A DNA stretch of 9,225 nt. Source: an uncultured Alphaproteobacteria bacterium. Its GTDB lineage: Bacteria > Pseudomonadota > Alphaproteobacteria > Rhizobiales > Pleomorphomonadaceae. The position numbers and the translations under genes were made by a program. The notes under the pieces are model-generated. The model did not search any database and was not told where the DNA came from. It worked only from the letters and a program-made list of their open reading frames with translations. Positions 1 through 7,157 of this stretch are shown here, one piece after another (position 1 is the stretch's first letter; each line of letters begins with the position of its first letter). The stretch lies in contig CALCDT010000041.1 of assembly GCA_937900425.1 (NCBI GenBank), positions 1 through 9,225 of the forward strand. Direction: 5' to 3'.

Positions 1-3000
1 TGGCGCCGGCCGGAGCCGGACTGCCTCGCCCCGCTGCTCGACGAGGCCGCCCAGCCGGAGGAGCGCCGCGCGGCGATCGCCGCCACCGCGCGCCGCCTCG
101 TCGAGGCGCTGCGCGCCAAGGACCGCGACGGCGGCGTCGAGGGTCTCGTCCACGAATATTCGCTGTCGAGCGAGGAGGGCGTCGCGCTGATGTGCCTCGC
201 CGAGGCGCTGCTGCGCATCCCCGACACCGCCACCCGCGACGCGCTGATCCGCGACAAGATCGCCGACGGCGACTGGCGCTCCCACATCGGCGGCGACCGC
301 TCGCTCTTCGTCAACGCCGCCACCTGGGGCCTCGCCATCACCGGCCGCCTCACCGCCACCGTCAACGACCGCAGCCTGTCGGCCGCCCTCACCCGCCTCG
401 TCGCCCGCTGCGGCGAGCCGGTGATCCGCCGCGGCGTCGACATGGCGATGCGGATGATGGGCGAGCAGTTCGTCACCGGCGAGACCATCGACGAGGCGCT
501 GCGCCGGGCCCGCGACATGGAGAAGAAGGGCTTCCGCTACTCCTACGACATGCTCGGCGAGGCCGCGACCACCGCCGCCGACGCCGACCGCTACTTCCGC
601 GACTACGAAAGCGCGATCCGCGCCATCGGCAAGGCGTCCGACGGGCGCGGCATCTATGAAGGCCCGGGCATCTCGATCAAGCTCTCGGCCCTGCATCCCC
701 GCTATTCGCGCGCGCAGGCCGGCCGGGTGATGGGCGAGCTGCTGCCGCGGGTGAAGGCCCTCGCGATCCTGGCGAAGGGCTACGACATCGGCCTCAACAT
801 CGACGCCGAGGAGGCCGACCGGCTCGAGATCTCGCTCGACCTGCTCGAAGCCCTCTGCCTCGACCCGGACCTCTCCGGCTGGAACGGCATGGGCTTCGTC
901 GTCCAGGCCTACGGCCGGCGCTGCCCCTTCGTCCTCGACTTCGTGATCGACCTCGCCCGCCGCGCCGGGCGGCGGATCATGGTCCGCCTCGTCAAGGGCG
1001 CCTACTGGGACGCCGAGATCAAGCGGGCCCAGGTCGACGGGCTCTCCGACTTCCCCGTCTTCACCCGCAAGGTCCACACCGACGTCTCCTACATCGCCTG
1101 CGCGAAGAAACTGCTCGCCGCGCCCGACGCCGTCTTCCCGCAGTTCGCCACCCACAACGCCCAGACGCTGGCGACGATCTTCCACATGGCGGGCGGCGAC
1201 TTCCACAACGGCCGCTACGAGTTCCAGTGCCTGCACGGCATGGGCGAGCCGCTCTACGAGGAGGTCGTCGGCCGCGGCAGGCTCAACAGGCCCTGCCGGA
1301 TCTACGCCCCGGTCGGCACCCACGAGACCCTGCTCGCCTATCTCGTCCGGCGCCTCCTCGAGAACGGCGCCAATTCGTCCTTCGTCAACCGCATCGCCGA
1401 CCCGAAGGTGGCCGTCGACGATTTGACCGCCGACCCGGTCGAGGTCGTGCGCCGCTCCCCGGCCCCCGGCCGCCCCCACGACCTCATCGCCCTGCCCCGC
1501 GACCTCTTCGCCCCCGCGCGCCGCAACTCCGCCGGCGTCGACCTCGCCTCCGACGACGCCCTCGAGGCGCTCGCCGGGGCGCTGAGGGAGAGCGCCGCCA
1601 TCGCCTGGCACGCCGAACCGCTGCTCGCCGCCGGCCCGTCCTCCGGCTCCTCCCGCCCGATTCTCGACCCCGCCGATCACGGCGACGTCGTCGGCACCGT
1701 CGTCGAGGCGAGCGAGGAGGAAGCCGCCGCCGCCGCGCGGGACGCGCTCGCCGCCGCCCCGGCATGGGCCGCGACCGCGCCAGCGGCGCGCGCCGCCTGT
1801 CTCGAACGCGCCGCCGACGCCCTCGAAGCACGGACGAGCGTGTTGATCGGCCTCCTCGTCCGCGAGGCCGGCAAGTCGGCCGCGAACGCGGTCGCCGAAG
1901 TCCGCGAGGCGGTCGATTTCCTGCGCTACTACGCCGCCGAAGCCCGCGCCACCCTCGGCCCGGTCCACCGCCCGCTCGGGCCGGTGGTCTGCATCAGCCC
2001 GTGGAACTTCCCCCTCGCCATCTTCACCGGACAGGTCGCCGCCGCCCTCGTCGCCGGCAATCCGGTGCTGGCGAAGCCGGCCGAGGAGACGCCGCTCGTC
2101 GCCGCGGAAGCCGTGCGCCTGCTCCACGAGGCGGGCGTGCCCGCCGAGGTGCTGCAATTCCTGCCCGGCGACGGGCGGATCGGCGCCGCCCTCGTCGCGG
2201 CGCCTCAGACCGCCGGGGTGATGTTCACCGGCTCCACCGAGGTCGCGCGGCTGATCCAGAAGCAGCTCGCGACCCGCCTCTCGCCCTCCGGCAAGCCGAT
2301 CCCGCTCGTCGCCGAGACCGGCGGCCAGAACGCGATGGTCGTCGACAGCTCCGCCCTCGCCGAGCAGGTCGTCGCCGACGTGATCGCGTCGGCCTTCGAC
2401 AGCGCCGGCCAGCGCTGCTCGGCCCTGCGCATCCTCTGCCTGCAGGAGGAGATCGCCGACCGCACGCTGGCGATGCTGAAGGGGGCGATGGATGAACTCG
2501 TCGTCGGCCGGCCCGACCGCCTCGCCGTCGACATCGGCCCGGTGATCAGCGGCGAGGCCCGCGACGGCATCGAGGCCCACGTCGCCGCGATGGCCGCCCG
2601 CGGCCACGAGGTCCACCGCCTGCCGCTCCCCGAGGCCTGCGCCCGCGGCACCTTCGTCGCCCCGACCCTCGTCGAGATCGGCTCGATCGGCGACGTCGGC
2701 CGCGAGGTGTTCGGCCCGGTGCTGCACGTGCTGCGCTACGCCCGCAAGGATCTCGACCGGCTGATCGACGCCATCAACGCCACCGGCTACGGCCTGACCT
2801 TCGGCCTCCACACCCGGCTCGACGAGACCATCGCCCACGTCACCAGCCGGGTGAAGGCCGGCAACCTCTACGTCAACCGCAACGTCATCGGCGCGGTGGT
2901 CGGCGTCCAGCCCTTCGGCGGGCGCGGTCTGTCGGGCACCGGCCCGAAGGCCGGCGGCCCGCTCTATCTCGGCCGCCTCGTCGAGCGCGCGCCAGAGCCG

Positions 3001-3588
3001 GCCGACGTCTCCTCGGTCCACACCGCCCCGGCGCTGCTCGATTTCGTGCGCTGGCTGGAGGAGACCGGCCACGGCGCGGAAGCGGAGGCGGCCCGCCGGC
3101 TCGCCGGCCGCTCCGCCCTCGGGCTCGAACGGCAGTTGCCCGGGCCGGTCGGCGAGCGCAACACCTACGCCCTCCATCCGCGCGGCCGCATCCTGCTGCT
3201 GCCCGAGACGGCAGCCGGCCTCACCCGGCAGATCGCCGCCGTGCTCGCCACCGGCAACACCGCCGTGATCGACGCTTCGAGCCGCCTCGAGACCGCGCTG
3301 AGGGGCCTGCCGTCGACGGTCGCCGCCCGCCTCACCTGGTCGTCGGATTTCGCCGCCGCCGGCCCCTTCGCCGGCGCCCTCGCCGAGGGCGGCCCCGACC
3401 GCCTCCGCACCCTCGCCGGACCCATCGCCGAACTGTCCGGCCCGATCGTGCCGCTCCACGCAGCGTCCCACGCCGAGATCGCCGCCGACACCGACTGCTA
3501 TCCCCTGGCACGCCTCGTCGAGGAGGTGTCGATCTCGGTCAACACCACCGCGGCCGGCGGCAACGCCAGCCTGATGGCGATCGGCTAG
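1..3588 (+). CDS. putA: Bifunctional proline dehydrogenase / L-glutamate gamma-semialdehyde dehydrogenase PutA (5' end outside window)
   Basis: PutA oxidises proline to pyrroline-5-carboxylate with FAD, passing electrons to the quinone pool at the inner membrane, then oxidises the hydrolysed semialdehyde to glutamate with NAD+. The frame is open from base 1, and homology starts before the first ATG (190), so the gene is 5'-truncated; 1195 residues are visible. By visible codon number, the proline dehydrogenase barrel holds SIKLSALHPRY (Lys 227), NIDAEEADRLE, VRLVKGAYWD, FATHNAQT and YLVRRLLENGANSSF, whose Arg pair (450-451) matches the substrate-binding arginines of E. coli PutA. The aldehyde dehydrogenase part has ISPWNFPLAIFTGQ, FTGSTEVA, general-base Glu 772 in ETGGQN and nucleophile Cys 806 in GQRCSALR. 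A C-terminal domain of about 190 residues ends in NTTAAGGNASLMAIG, the conserved lid motif of long PutAs. This fits the type with a C-terminal domain and no N-terminal DNA-binding ribbon-helix-helix (like S. meliloti), but the N-terminus is unseen. All key residues are intact. It converges on the receptor gene after 18 bp. Confidence 0.97.
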   Translation, partial: WRRPEPDCLAPLLDEAAQPEERRAAIAATARRLVEALRAKDRDGGVEGLVHEYSLSSEEGVALMCLAEALLRIPDTATRDALIRDKIADGDWRSHIGGDRSLFVNAATWGLAITGRLTATVNDRSLSAALTRLVARCGEPVIRRGVDMAMRMMGEQFVTGETIDEALRRARDMEKKGFRYSYDMLGEAATTAADADRYFRDYESAIRAIGKASDGRGIYEGPGISIKLSALHPRYSRAQAGRVMGELLPRVKALAILAKGYDIGLNIDAEEADRLEISLDLLEALCLDPDLSGWNGMGFVVQAYGRRCPFVLDFVIDLARRAGRRIMVRLVKGAYWDAEIKRAQVDGLSDFPVFTRKVHTDVSYIACAKKLLAAPDAVFPQFATHNAQTLATIFHMAGGDFHNGRYEFQCLHGMGEPLYEEVVGRGRLNRPCRIYAPVGTHETLLAYLVRRLLENGANSSFVNRIADPKVAVDDLTADPVEVVRRSPAPGRPHDLIALPRDLFAPARRNSAGVDLASDDALEALAGALRESAAIAWHAEPLLAAGPSSGSSRPILDPADHGDVVGTVVEASEEEAAAAARDALAAAPAWAATAPAARAACLERAADALEARTSVLIGLLVREAGKSAANAVAEVREAVDFLRYYAAEARATLGPVHRPLGPVVCISPWNFPLAIFTGQVAAALVAGNPVLAKPAEETPLVAAEAVRLLHEAGVPAEVLQFLPGDGRIGAALVAAPQTAGVMFTGSTEVARLIQKQLATRLSPSGKPIPLVAETGGQNAMVVDSSALAEQVVADVIASAFDSAGQRCSALRILCLQEEIADRTLAMLKGAMDELVVGRPDRLAVDIGPVISGEARDGIEAHVAAMAARGHEVHRLPLPEACARGTFVAPTLVEIGSIGDVGREVFGPVLHVLRYARKDLDRLIDAINATGYGLTFGLHTRLDETIAHVTSRVKAGNLYVNRNVIGAVVGVQPFGGRGLSGTGPKAGGPLYLGRLVERAPEPADVSSVHTAPALLDFVRWLEETGHGAEAEAARRLAGRSALGLERQLPGPVGERNTYALHPRGRILLLPETAAGLTRQIAAVLATGNTAVIDASSRLETALRGLPSTVAARLTWSSDFAAAGPFAGALAEGGPDRLRTLAGPIAELSGPIVPLHAASHAEIAADTDCYPLARLVEEVSISVNTTAAGGNASLMAIG

Positions 3589-3606
3589 GGGGACGGCTGC
3601 GGCGCC

Positions 3607-5085
3607 TCAGGCGACCAGCGCCGAGGAGGCCTCGCGCAGCTTGCGGGTGGCGGCGTCGATCGTCCCGGTCGATCCGGCGACGTCGCCGACGTTGGCCGAG
3701 ACCGCCTCGACGCTGCGGGCGGCGGAATGCATGCTGCCCGACATGTCCCGGCTCACCACCGACTGTTCCTCGACCGCCGCGGCGATCGTGGTGGAGATGC
3801 CGTTGATCCGGTCGATCGTCTCGGCGATCCGGGCGATTGCGCCGACCGCCTCCAGCGTCTGCGACTGGACGGCGCCGATCTGCGCGCCGATCTCCTCGGT
3901 CGCCCTGGAGGTCTGGGTGGCGAGGCTCTTGACCTCGGAGGCGACCACGGCGAAGCCGCGGCCGGCCTCGCCGGCGCGCGCCGCCTCGATGGTGGCGTTG
4001 AGGGCGAGAAGGTTGGTCTGCGCCGCGATCGAAGTGATGAGGTCGACGACGTCACCGATGCGCTGGGCGGCCTCCGACAGCGACGAGATCACCGCGTTGG
4101 TCCTGTCGGCCTCGGCGACGGCCGTGGTCGAGACGTCGAGGGCGCTCGCCACCTGCCGGCCGATCTCGCCCACCGACGCCGCCAGCCGGTCCGACCCGCG
4201 GGTCAGCGAGCGCACCGTGTCCGCGGTTTCGACCGCGGCCTGCGCCGCACCCGCGGCCTTGCCGTTCATCTGGGCGATGGCCGACGTGATCAGCGTGATT
4301 TCGCGGTCGATCTCGGCCTGGGCGGCGTGGCGGCGCAGCCGGTCCTCGACCGCGGCGGTGACGTTCGTGGCGAACTTGACCACCTTCAGCGGCCGTCCCG
4401 CCTCGTCGAGGATCGGATTGTAGCTCGCCTGGATGTAGACTTCGCGCCCGCCCTTGCCGATGCGCCGGTATTCGGCCGAGAAATACTCGCCGCGGGCGAG
4501 GCGCTCCCAGAAGCGGCGGTAGTCGGCGCTTTCGCGTTCGACCGGGTCGACGAACATCCGGTGATGCCGGCCGACGATCTCGTCGAGGCGATAGCCGAGG
4601 GTCTTGAGGAAATTGTCGTTGGCGTCGAGGACCTGTCCGTCGAGGGTGAAGTGGATCACCGCCTGGGCGCGGTCGAGCGCCGCGATCTGGCCGAGCGCCT
4701 CGAGGGCGGCGAGCTTGCGCGCCGTCACGTCGGCGGCGATCTTCATGACCTTCGCGGGCCGGCCCCGGCCGTCGGCGACGACGTTGTAGCTCGCCTCGAT
4801 CCAGACCGTGCGGCCGCCCTTGCCGAGGCGCCGGAACTCGCCGGCGACGAATTCGCCCCGGCGCAGCTTCGCCCAGAATTCGGCATAGTCGGCGCTCCTG
4901 CGGGTCGCCTCGTCGACGAAGAGGCCGTGGTGCCTGCCCTTGATCTCGTCGAGCCGGTAGCCGACCACGTCCAGGAAATTGCCGTTGGCATCGAGGATGG
5001 TGCCGTCGAGGTCGAACTCGATGATCGCCGCCGAGCGGCCGAGCGCCGCCAGCTTCCGTTCCGCCTCGTTGCCGCCACCGAACAT
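3607..5085 (-). CDS. Soluble double-PAS methyl-accepting chemotaxis protein, copy 1
   Basis: A 492-residue cytosolic chemoreceptor, expected to modulate CheA through CheW in response to an internal cue. PAS 1 spans about residues 17-123 and PAS 2 about 139-245. Both contain YRLDEI, a His-His pair (52-53 and 174-175), GKGGR and a closing DVTA/NVTA segment. A variable coiled linker leads to the signalling domain (about 300-490), whose hairpin tip (about 352-392) carries AAQTNLLALNATIEAARAGE, the near-invariant MCP signature. I see no signal peptide, transmembrane helix or HAMP domain, and the C-terminus (ASSALVA) lacks a CheR/CheB docking pentapeptide of the NWETF kind. The start is well supported: GGAGGAA lies 5 nt before the ATG, and the copy-2 N-terminus aligns. 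Architecture resembles S. meliloti McpY and Pseudomonas BdlA. The ligand is unknown; PAS domains can bind FAD, haem or small molecules, and none can be assigned here. The gene lies downstream of its paralogue on the same strand. Confidence 0.95.
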   Translation of the reverse strand: MFGGGNEAERKLAALGRSAAIIEFDLDGTILDANGNFLDVVGYRLDEIKGRHHGLFVDEATRRSADYAEFWAKLRRGEFVAGEFRRLGKGGRTVWIEASYNVVADGRGRPAKVMKIAADVTARKLAALEALGQIAALDRAQAVIHFTLDGQVLDANDNFLKTLGYRLDEIVGRHHRMFVDPVERESADYRRFWERLARGEYFSAEYRRIGKGGREVYIQASYNPILDEAGRPLKVVKFATNVTAAVEDRLRRHAAQAEIDREITLITSAIAQMNGKAAGAAQAAVETADTVRSLTRGSDRLAASVGEIGRQVASALDVSTTAVAEADRTNAVISSLSEAAQRIGDVVDLITSIAAQTNLLALNATIEAARAGEAGRGFAVVASEVKSLATQTSRATEEIGAQIGAVQSQTLEAVGAIARIAETIDRINGISTTIAAAVEEQSVVSRDMSGSMHSAARSVEAVSANVGDVAGSTGTIDAATRKLREASSALVA

Positions 5086-5090
5086 CCCGT

Positions 5091-5097
5091 TTCCTCC
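5091..5097 (-). promoter_or_regulatory. Strong ribosome binding site for receptor copy 1
   Basis: On the minus strand the bases read GGAGGAA, followed by 5 nt and then the ATG at 5085-5083. This is a near-perfect Shine-Dalgarno match at good spacing and fixes the start of copy 1. Confidence 0.85.
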
Positions 5098-5120
5098 ACC
5101 GACTGTCGTGACGATCGCGG

Positions 5121-5140
5121 GGCCGTCGAATCGACGGTCC
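5121..5140. repeat. Inverted repeat in the leader of receptor copy 1
   Basis: CCGTCGA (5123-5129), one central A, then TCGACGG (5131-5137) form a 7-bp dyad. It can be lengthened by two more pairs on each side if one base (5138) is bulged. It lies about 35-55 nt upstream of the copy 1 start codon, inside the predicted 5' untranslated region. It could be an mRNA hairpin or a protein-binding site. Short dyads arise easily in GC-rich DNA, so significance is modest. Confidence 0.35.
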
Positions 5141-5226
5141 GCCCAACTGCGGAAAGACTAGATGCCTGCGGTGTTCAATTCGTAAAGCGCACAGGCCGTC
5201 CGGCTCATAATACGAGTTGCGACCTA

Positions 5227-5255
5227 AGTATTTTTACCATAGCAGAGTCAATCAA
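5227..5255 (-). promoter_or_regulatory. Candidate sigma-70 type promoter for receptor copy 1
   Basis: On the minus strand TTGATT (5255-5250) is followed by a 17-nt spacer and AATACT (5232-5227). Each hexamer matches four of six consensus bases. The surrounding 60 bp are only about 42% GC against roughly 70% in the genes, as expected of a promoter. It would start transcription near 5220 and give a leader of about 135 nt. An overlapping TTGACT (5251-5246) is an alternative -35 but has no good partner at standard spacing. I see no sigma-54 or FliA-type element. Confidence 0.35.
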
Positions 5256-5364
5256 AGCGAATTCGGAGCGCATCATCTGGGACATGTCGACGCCCGGCGC
5301 GGCGATTCTATTGATGACACCGAGACGGATAGACCATTCGGCAGGGATCACGCGTATTCGAGCG

Positions 5365-5404
5365 AAAACACTTCGGACGGAGACACCGCTCCGGTCCGAA
5401 GTGT
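5365..5404 (-). terminator. Intrinsic terminator of receptor copy 2
   Basis: ACACTTCGGAC (5368-5378) and GTCCGAAGTGT (5394-5404) are perfect 11-bp inverted repeats. Inside them GGAG (5379-5382) and CTCC (5389-5392) add four pairs past one bulged G, leaving a 6-nt loop. Read on the minus strand, the stem is followed at once by a run of T (GTGTTTTCG). It begins 37 nt after the stop codon of the 5442-6923 gene. A long stem, small loop and T-run make this a convincing Rho-independent terminator, and it uncouples the upstream receptor from the downstream one. Confidence 0.85.
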
Positions 5405-5441
5405 CCTTCATCTCGTCGAGATCTCGCGCTGTAGCCGGCCC

Positions 5442-6923
5442 TCACGCCACCAGCGTCGCCGACGCCTCGCGGACCTTGCGGGTCGCCTGGTCGATCATGC
5501 CGGTGGTGCGGGCGATCTCGCGCATGTTCTGCGTGACGGCGTCGACGCCGTGGGCGGCGGTGTGCATGTTCGCCGACATGTCGCGCGTCACCGCCGACTG
5601 TTCCTCGACCGCCGAGGCGATCGAGGCCGAGATGTCGTTGATCTGGCCGATGGTCGAGGCGATCATCTCGATGGCGCCGACGGCGTCGGTGGTGGTCGAC
5701 TGCACGGCGCCGATCTGGGCGCCGATCTCCTCGGTCGCCTTCGAGGTCTGCGTCGCGAGGTTCTTGACCTCGGCGGCGACGACCGCGAAGCCCTTGCCGG
5801 CCTCGCCGGCCCGGGCCGCCTCGATGGTGGCGTTGAGGGCGAGCAGGTTGGTCTGCGCCGCGATCGTGTTGATGAGCTCGACGACGTCGCCGATCCGCTG
5901 GGCGGCGCTCGACAGGCCGGAGACGATGGCGTTGGTCTTCTGGGCTTCGTCGACGGCCTTGGTGGAGATCGCGAGCGCCCGGGCGACCTGACGGCTGATC
6001 TCCTCGACCGAGGCGGCGAGTTCCTCCGAGCCCGAGGCGACGGCCTGGACGTTGGACGAGGTCTGGGTCGAGGCGCTGGCCGCCGAGGCGGCCTGATGGT
6101 TGACCGACGTGATCGCGTCGGTGACGTGGCTGAGTTCGCCGTCGATCTCGGCCTGGACCCGCTGCCGGCGCATCCGCTCCTCGACCGCGGCGGTGACGTC
6201 GGTGGCGAATTTCACCACCTTGAACGGCCGCCCCTCCTCGTCGAGGATCGGGTTGTAGCTCGCCTGGATGTAGACCGCGCGTCCGCCCTTGCCGATCCGC
6301 TTGAATTCGGCCGACTGGAACTCGCCGGCCCTGAGGCGCTCCCAGAAGCGGCGGTAGTCCGCGCTCTCGCGCTCGGCGGCGTCGACGAACAGGCTGTGGT
6401 GCTTGCCCTTGATCTCGTCGAGCCGGTAACCGAGCGCCTTCAGGAAGTTCTCGTTGGCGTCGGTGACGATGCCGTCGGTGGTGAAATGGATCACCGCCTG
6501 GGCCCGGTTCAGCGCCGCCATCTGGCCCATGGCGTCGAGCGATGCGAGCTTGCGCTCGGTGACGTCGACCGCCGACTTCACCACCTTGTAGGGCTTGCCC
6601 GATCCGTCCCGCACCGGGTTGTAGCTCGCCTCGATCCAGACGACCTTGCCGCCCTTGCCGATGCGTTTGAACTCGCCGGCGACGAATTCGCCCCGGCCCA
6701 GGCGCTCCCAGAAGCGGGCGTAGGCCGGGCTGTTGCGATAGGCGTCGTCGACCAAGAGACTGTGGTGCTTGCCTTTGATCTCGTCGAGCCGGTAGCCGAT
6801 CACGGCGAGGAAATTCTCGTTGGCTTCGAGAATCTTCCCCGTCAGATCGAACTCGATGATGCCTGCCGACCGCTCGAGGGCTTCGAGTTTCTGCTTGGCT
6901 TCCTTTTTGGCCCCAAAGAACAC
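5442..6923 (-). CDS. Soluble double-PAS methyl-accepting chemotaxis protein, copy 2 (GTG start)
   Basis: Paralogue of the 3607-5085 gene with the same plan: PAS 1 (about residues 18-124), PAS 2 (about 140-246), a coiled linker, and a signalling domain whose tip (about 353-393) carries AAQTNLLALNATIEAARAGEAG. It has no transmembrane helix, HAMP domain or C-terminal CheR/CheB pentapeptide. I chose the GTG at 6923-6921: GGAG lies 7 nt upstream, and the resulting 493-residue protein (VFFGAKKEAKQKLEAL) aligns end to end with copy 1 (MFGGGNEAERKLAAL), differing by one residue at the extreme N-terminus. The frame stays open to a TTG at 7001, but that adds 26 AT-rich codons with no counterpart. By hand alignment about 340 of 486 residues are identical. 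The signalling tip is most conserved and the linker after PAS 2 least. It has its own terminator and is divergent from the PAS-HTH gene. Confidence 0.95.
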   Translation of the reverse strand: MFFGAKKEAKQKLEALERSAGIIEFDLTGKILEANENFLAVIGYRLDEIKGKHHSLLVDDAYRNSPAYARFWERLGRGEFVAGEFKRIGKGGKVVWIEASYNPVRDGSGKPYKVVKSAVDVTERKLASLDAMGQMAALNRAQAVIHFTTDGIVTDANENFLKALGYRLDEIKGKHHSLFVDAAERESADYRRFWERLRAGEFQSAEFKRIGKGGRAVYIQASYNPILDEEGRPFKVVKFATDVTAAVEERMRRQRVQAEIDGELSHVTDAITSVNHQAASAASASTQTSSNVQAVASGSEELAASVEEISRQVARALAISTKAVDEAQKTNAIVSGLSSAAQRIGDVVELINTIAAQTNLLALNATIEAARAGEAGKGFAVVAAEVKNLATQTSKATEEIGAQIGAVQSTTTDAVGAIEMIASTIGQINDISASIASAVEEQSAVTRDMSANMHTAAHGVDAVTQNMREIARTTGMIDQATRKVREASATLVA

Positions 6924-6930
6924 TTCACTT

Positions 6931-6934
6931 CTCC
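6931..6934 (-). promoter_or_regulatory. Ribosome binding site that fixes the copy 2 GTG start
   Basis: On the minus strand GGAG (6934-6931) is followed by AAGTGAA and then the GTG at 6923-6921, a spacing of 7 nt. Together with the alignment to the other receptor, it favours this start over the TTG at 7001. Confidence 0.65.
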
Positions 6935-7060
6935 GGTGAGTCGACACGAGGTTGCGGTATTCGTTTTGTGAAATTCTTGTTGAAGACAATATTCCCACCA
7001 AATCATATACAAGAAATTAAAGAAATAGATCATATAAGCAGGTAGGACTACCAGTGTTGA

Positions 7061-7070
7061 CGAAATTTCG
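7061..7070. promoter_or_regulatory. Perfect palindrome CGAAATTTCG, candidate operator
   Basis: CGAAATTTCG is a perfect 10-bp dyad. Flanking TGA (7058-7060) and TCA (7072-7074) extend the symmetry if one extra base (7071) is allowed. It overlaps or adjoins the best -35 candidates of both divergent genes and lies about 90 bp before the start of the HTH protein. That is where an autoregulatory operator of the HTH protein, also touching the receptor promoter, would be expected. The assignment is inference from position and symmetry. Confidence 0.4.
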
Positions 7071-7157
7071 CTCATCGTGAAGATGATCACGTCGGAGAAA
7101 TGTCCAAATCCCGATCTAGGTAAATGTACGGACGACGTCGATGCAGAAGAACGCAAG

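Larger units (their letters stand above)
6924..7157. promoter_or_regulatory. AT-rich divergent intergenic region between receptor copy 2 and the PAS-HTH gene
   Basis: The core 6961-7080 is about 34% GC (41 of 120 by count), against about 70% in the flanking genes, which marks it as the promoter region for both divergent genes. Rightward, TTGACG (7057-7062) matches five of six bases of a -35 box, with a poor -10 (GAAGAT, 7079-7084) after 16 nt; that would start transcription near 7090, upstream of the ATG at 7158. Leftward, TCAACA (7060-7055) followed 18 nt later by TATATG is a possible pair. These hexamers are weak individually, but assigning promoters to this region as a whole is safe. Confidence 0.6.

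Noticed and set aside
190..3588. Treating the ATG at 190 as the putA start
   Set aside because: The same frame upstream to base 1 encodes PutA-like sequence (GLVHEYSLSSEEGVALMCLA spans position 190), so the true start is before the window.
5205..5411. Minus-strand 68-codon open frame in the receptor spacer
   Set aside because: It begins beside the intrinsic terminator, reads through its stem, has no clear ribosome site, and covers the likely promoter. The product is not recognisable.
3727..5991. Very long plus-strand open frame (754 codons) antisense to both receptor genes, and a similar 584-codon frame at 5217-6971
   Set aside because: Both are opposite-strand shadows of high-GC coding DNA. 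Their translations are repetitive in Asp, Gly, Arg and Leu, match no recognisable domain, and run across the terminator and promoter between the receptors.
7077..7157. Upstream GTG (7077) or ATG (7083) as the start of the PAS-HTH gene
   Set aside because: There is no Shine-Dalgarno sequence before either. The added stretch is AT-richer with codons rare in this window, and a predicted promoter overlaps it. Not fully excluded.
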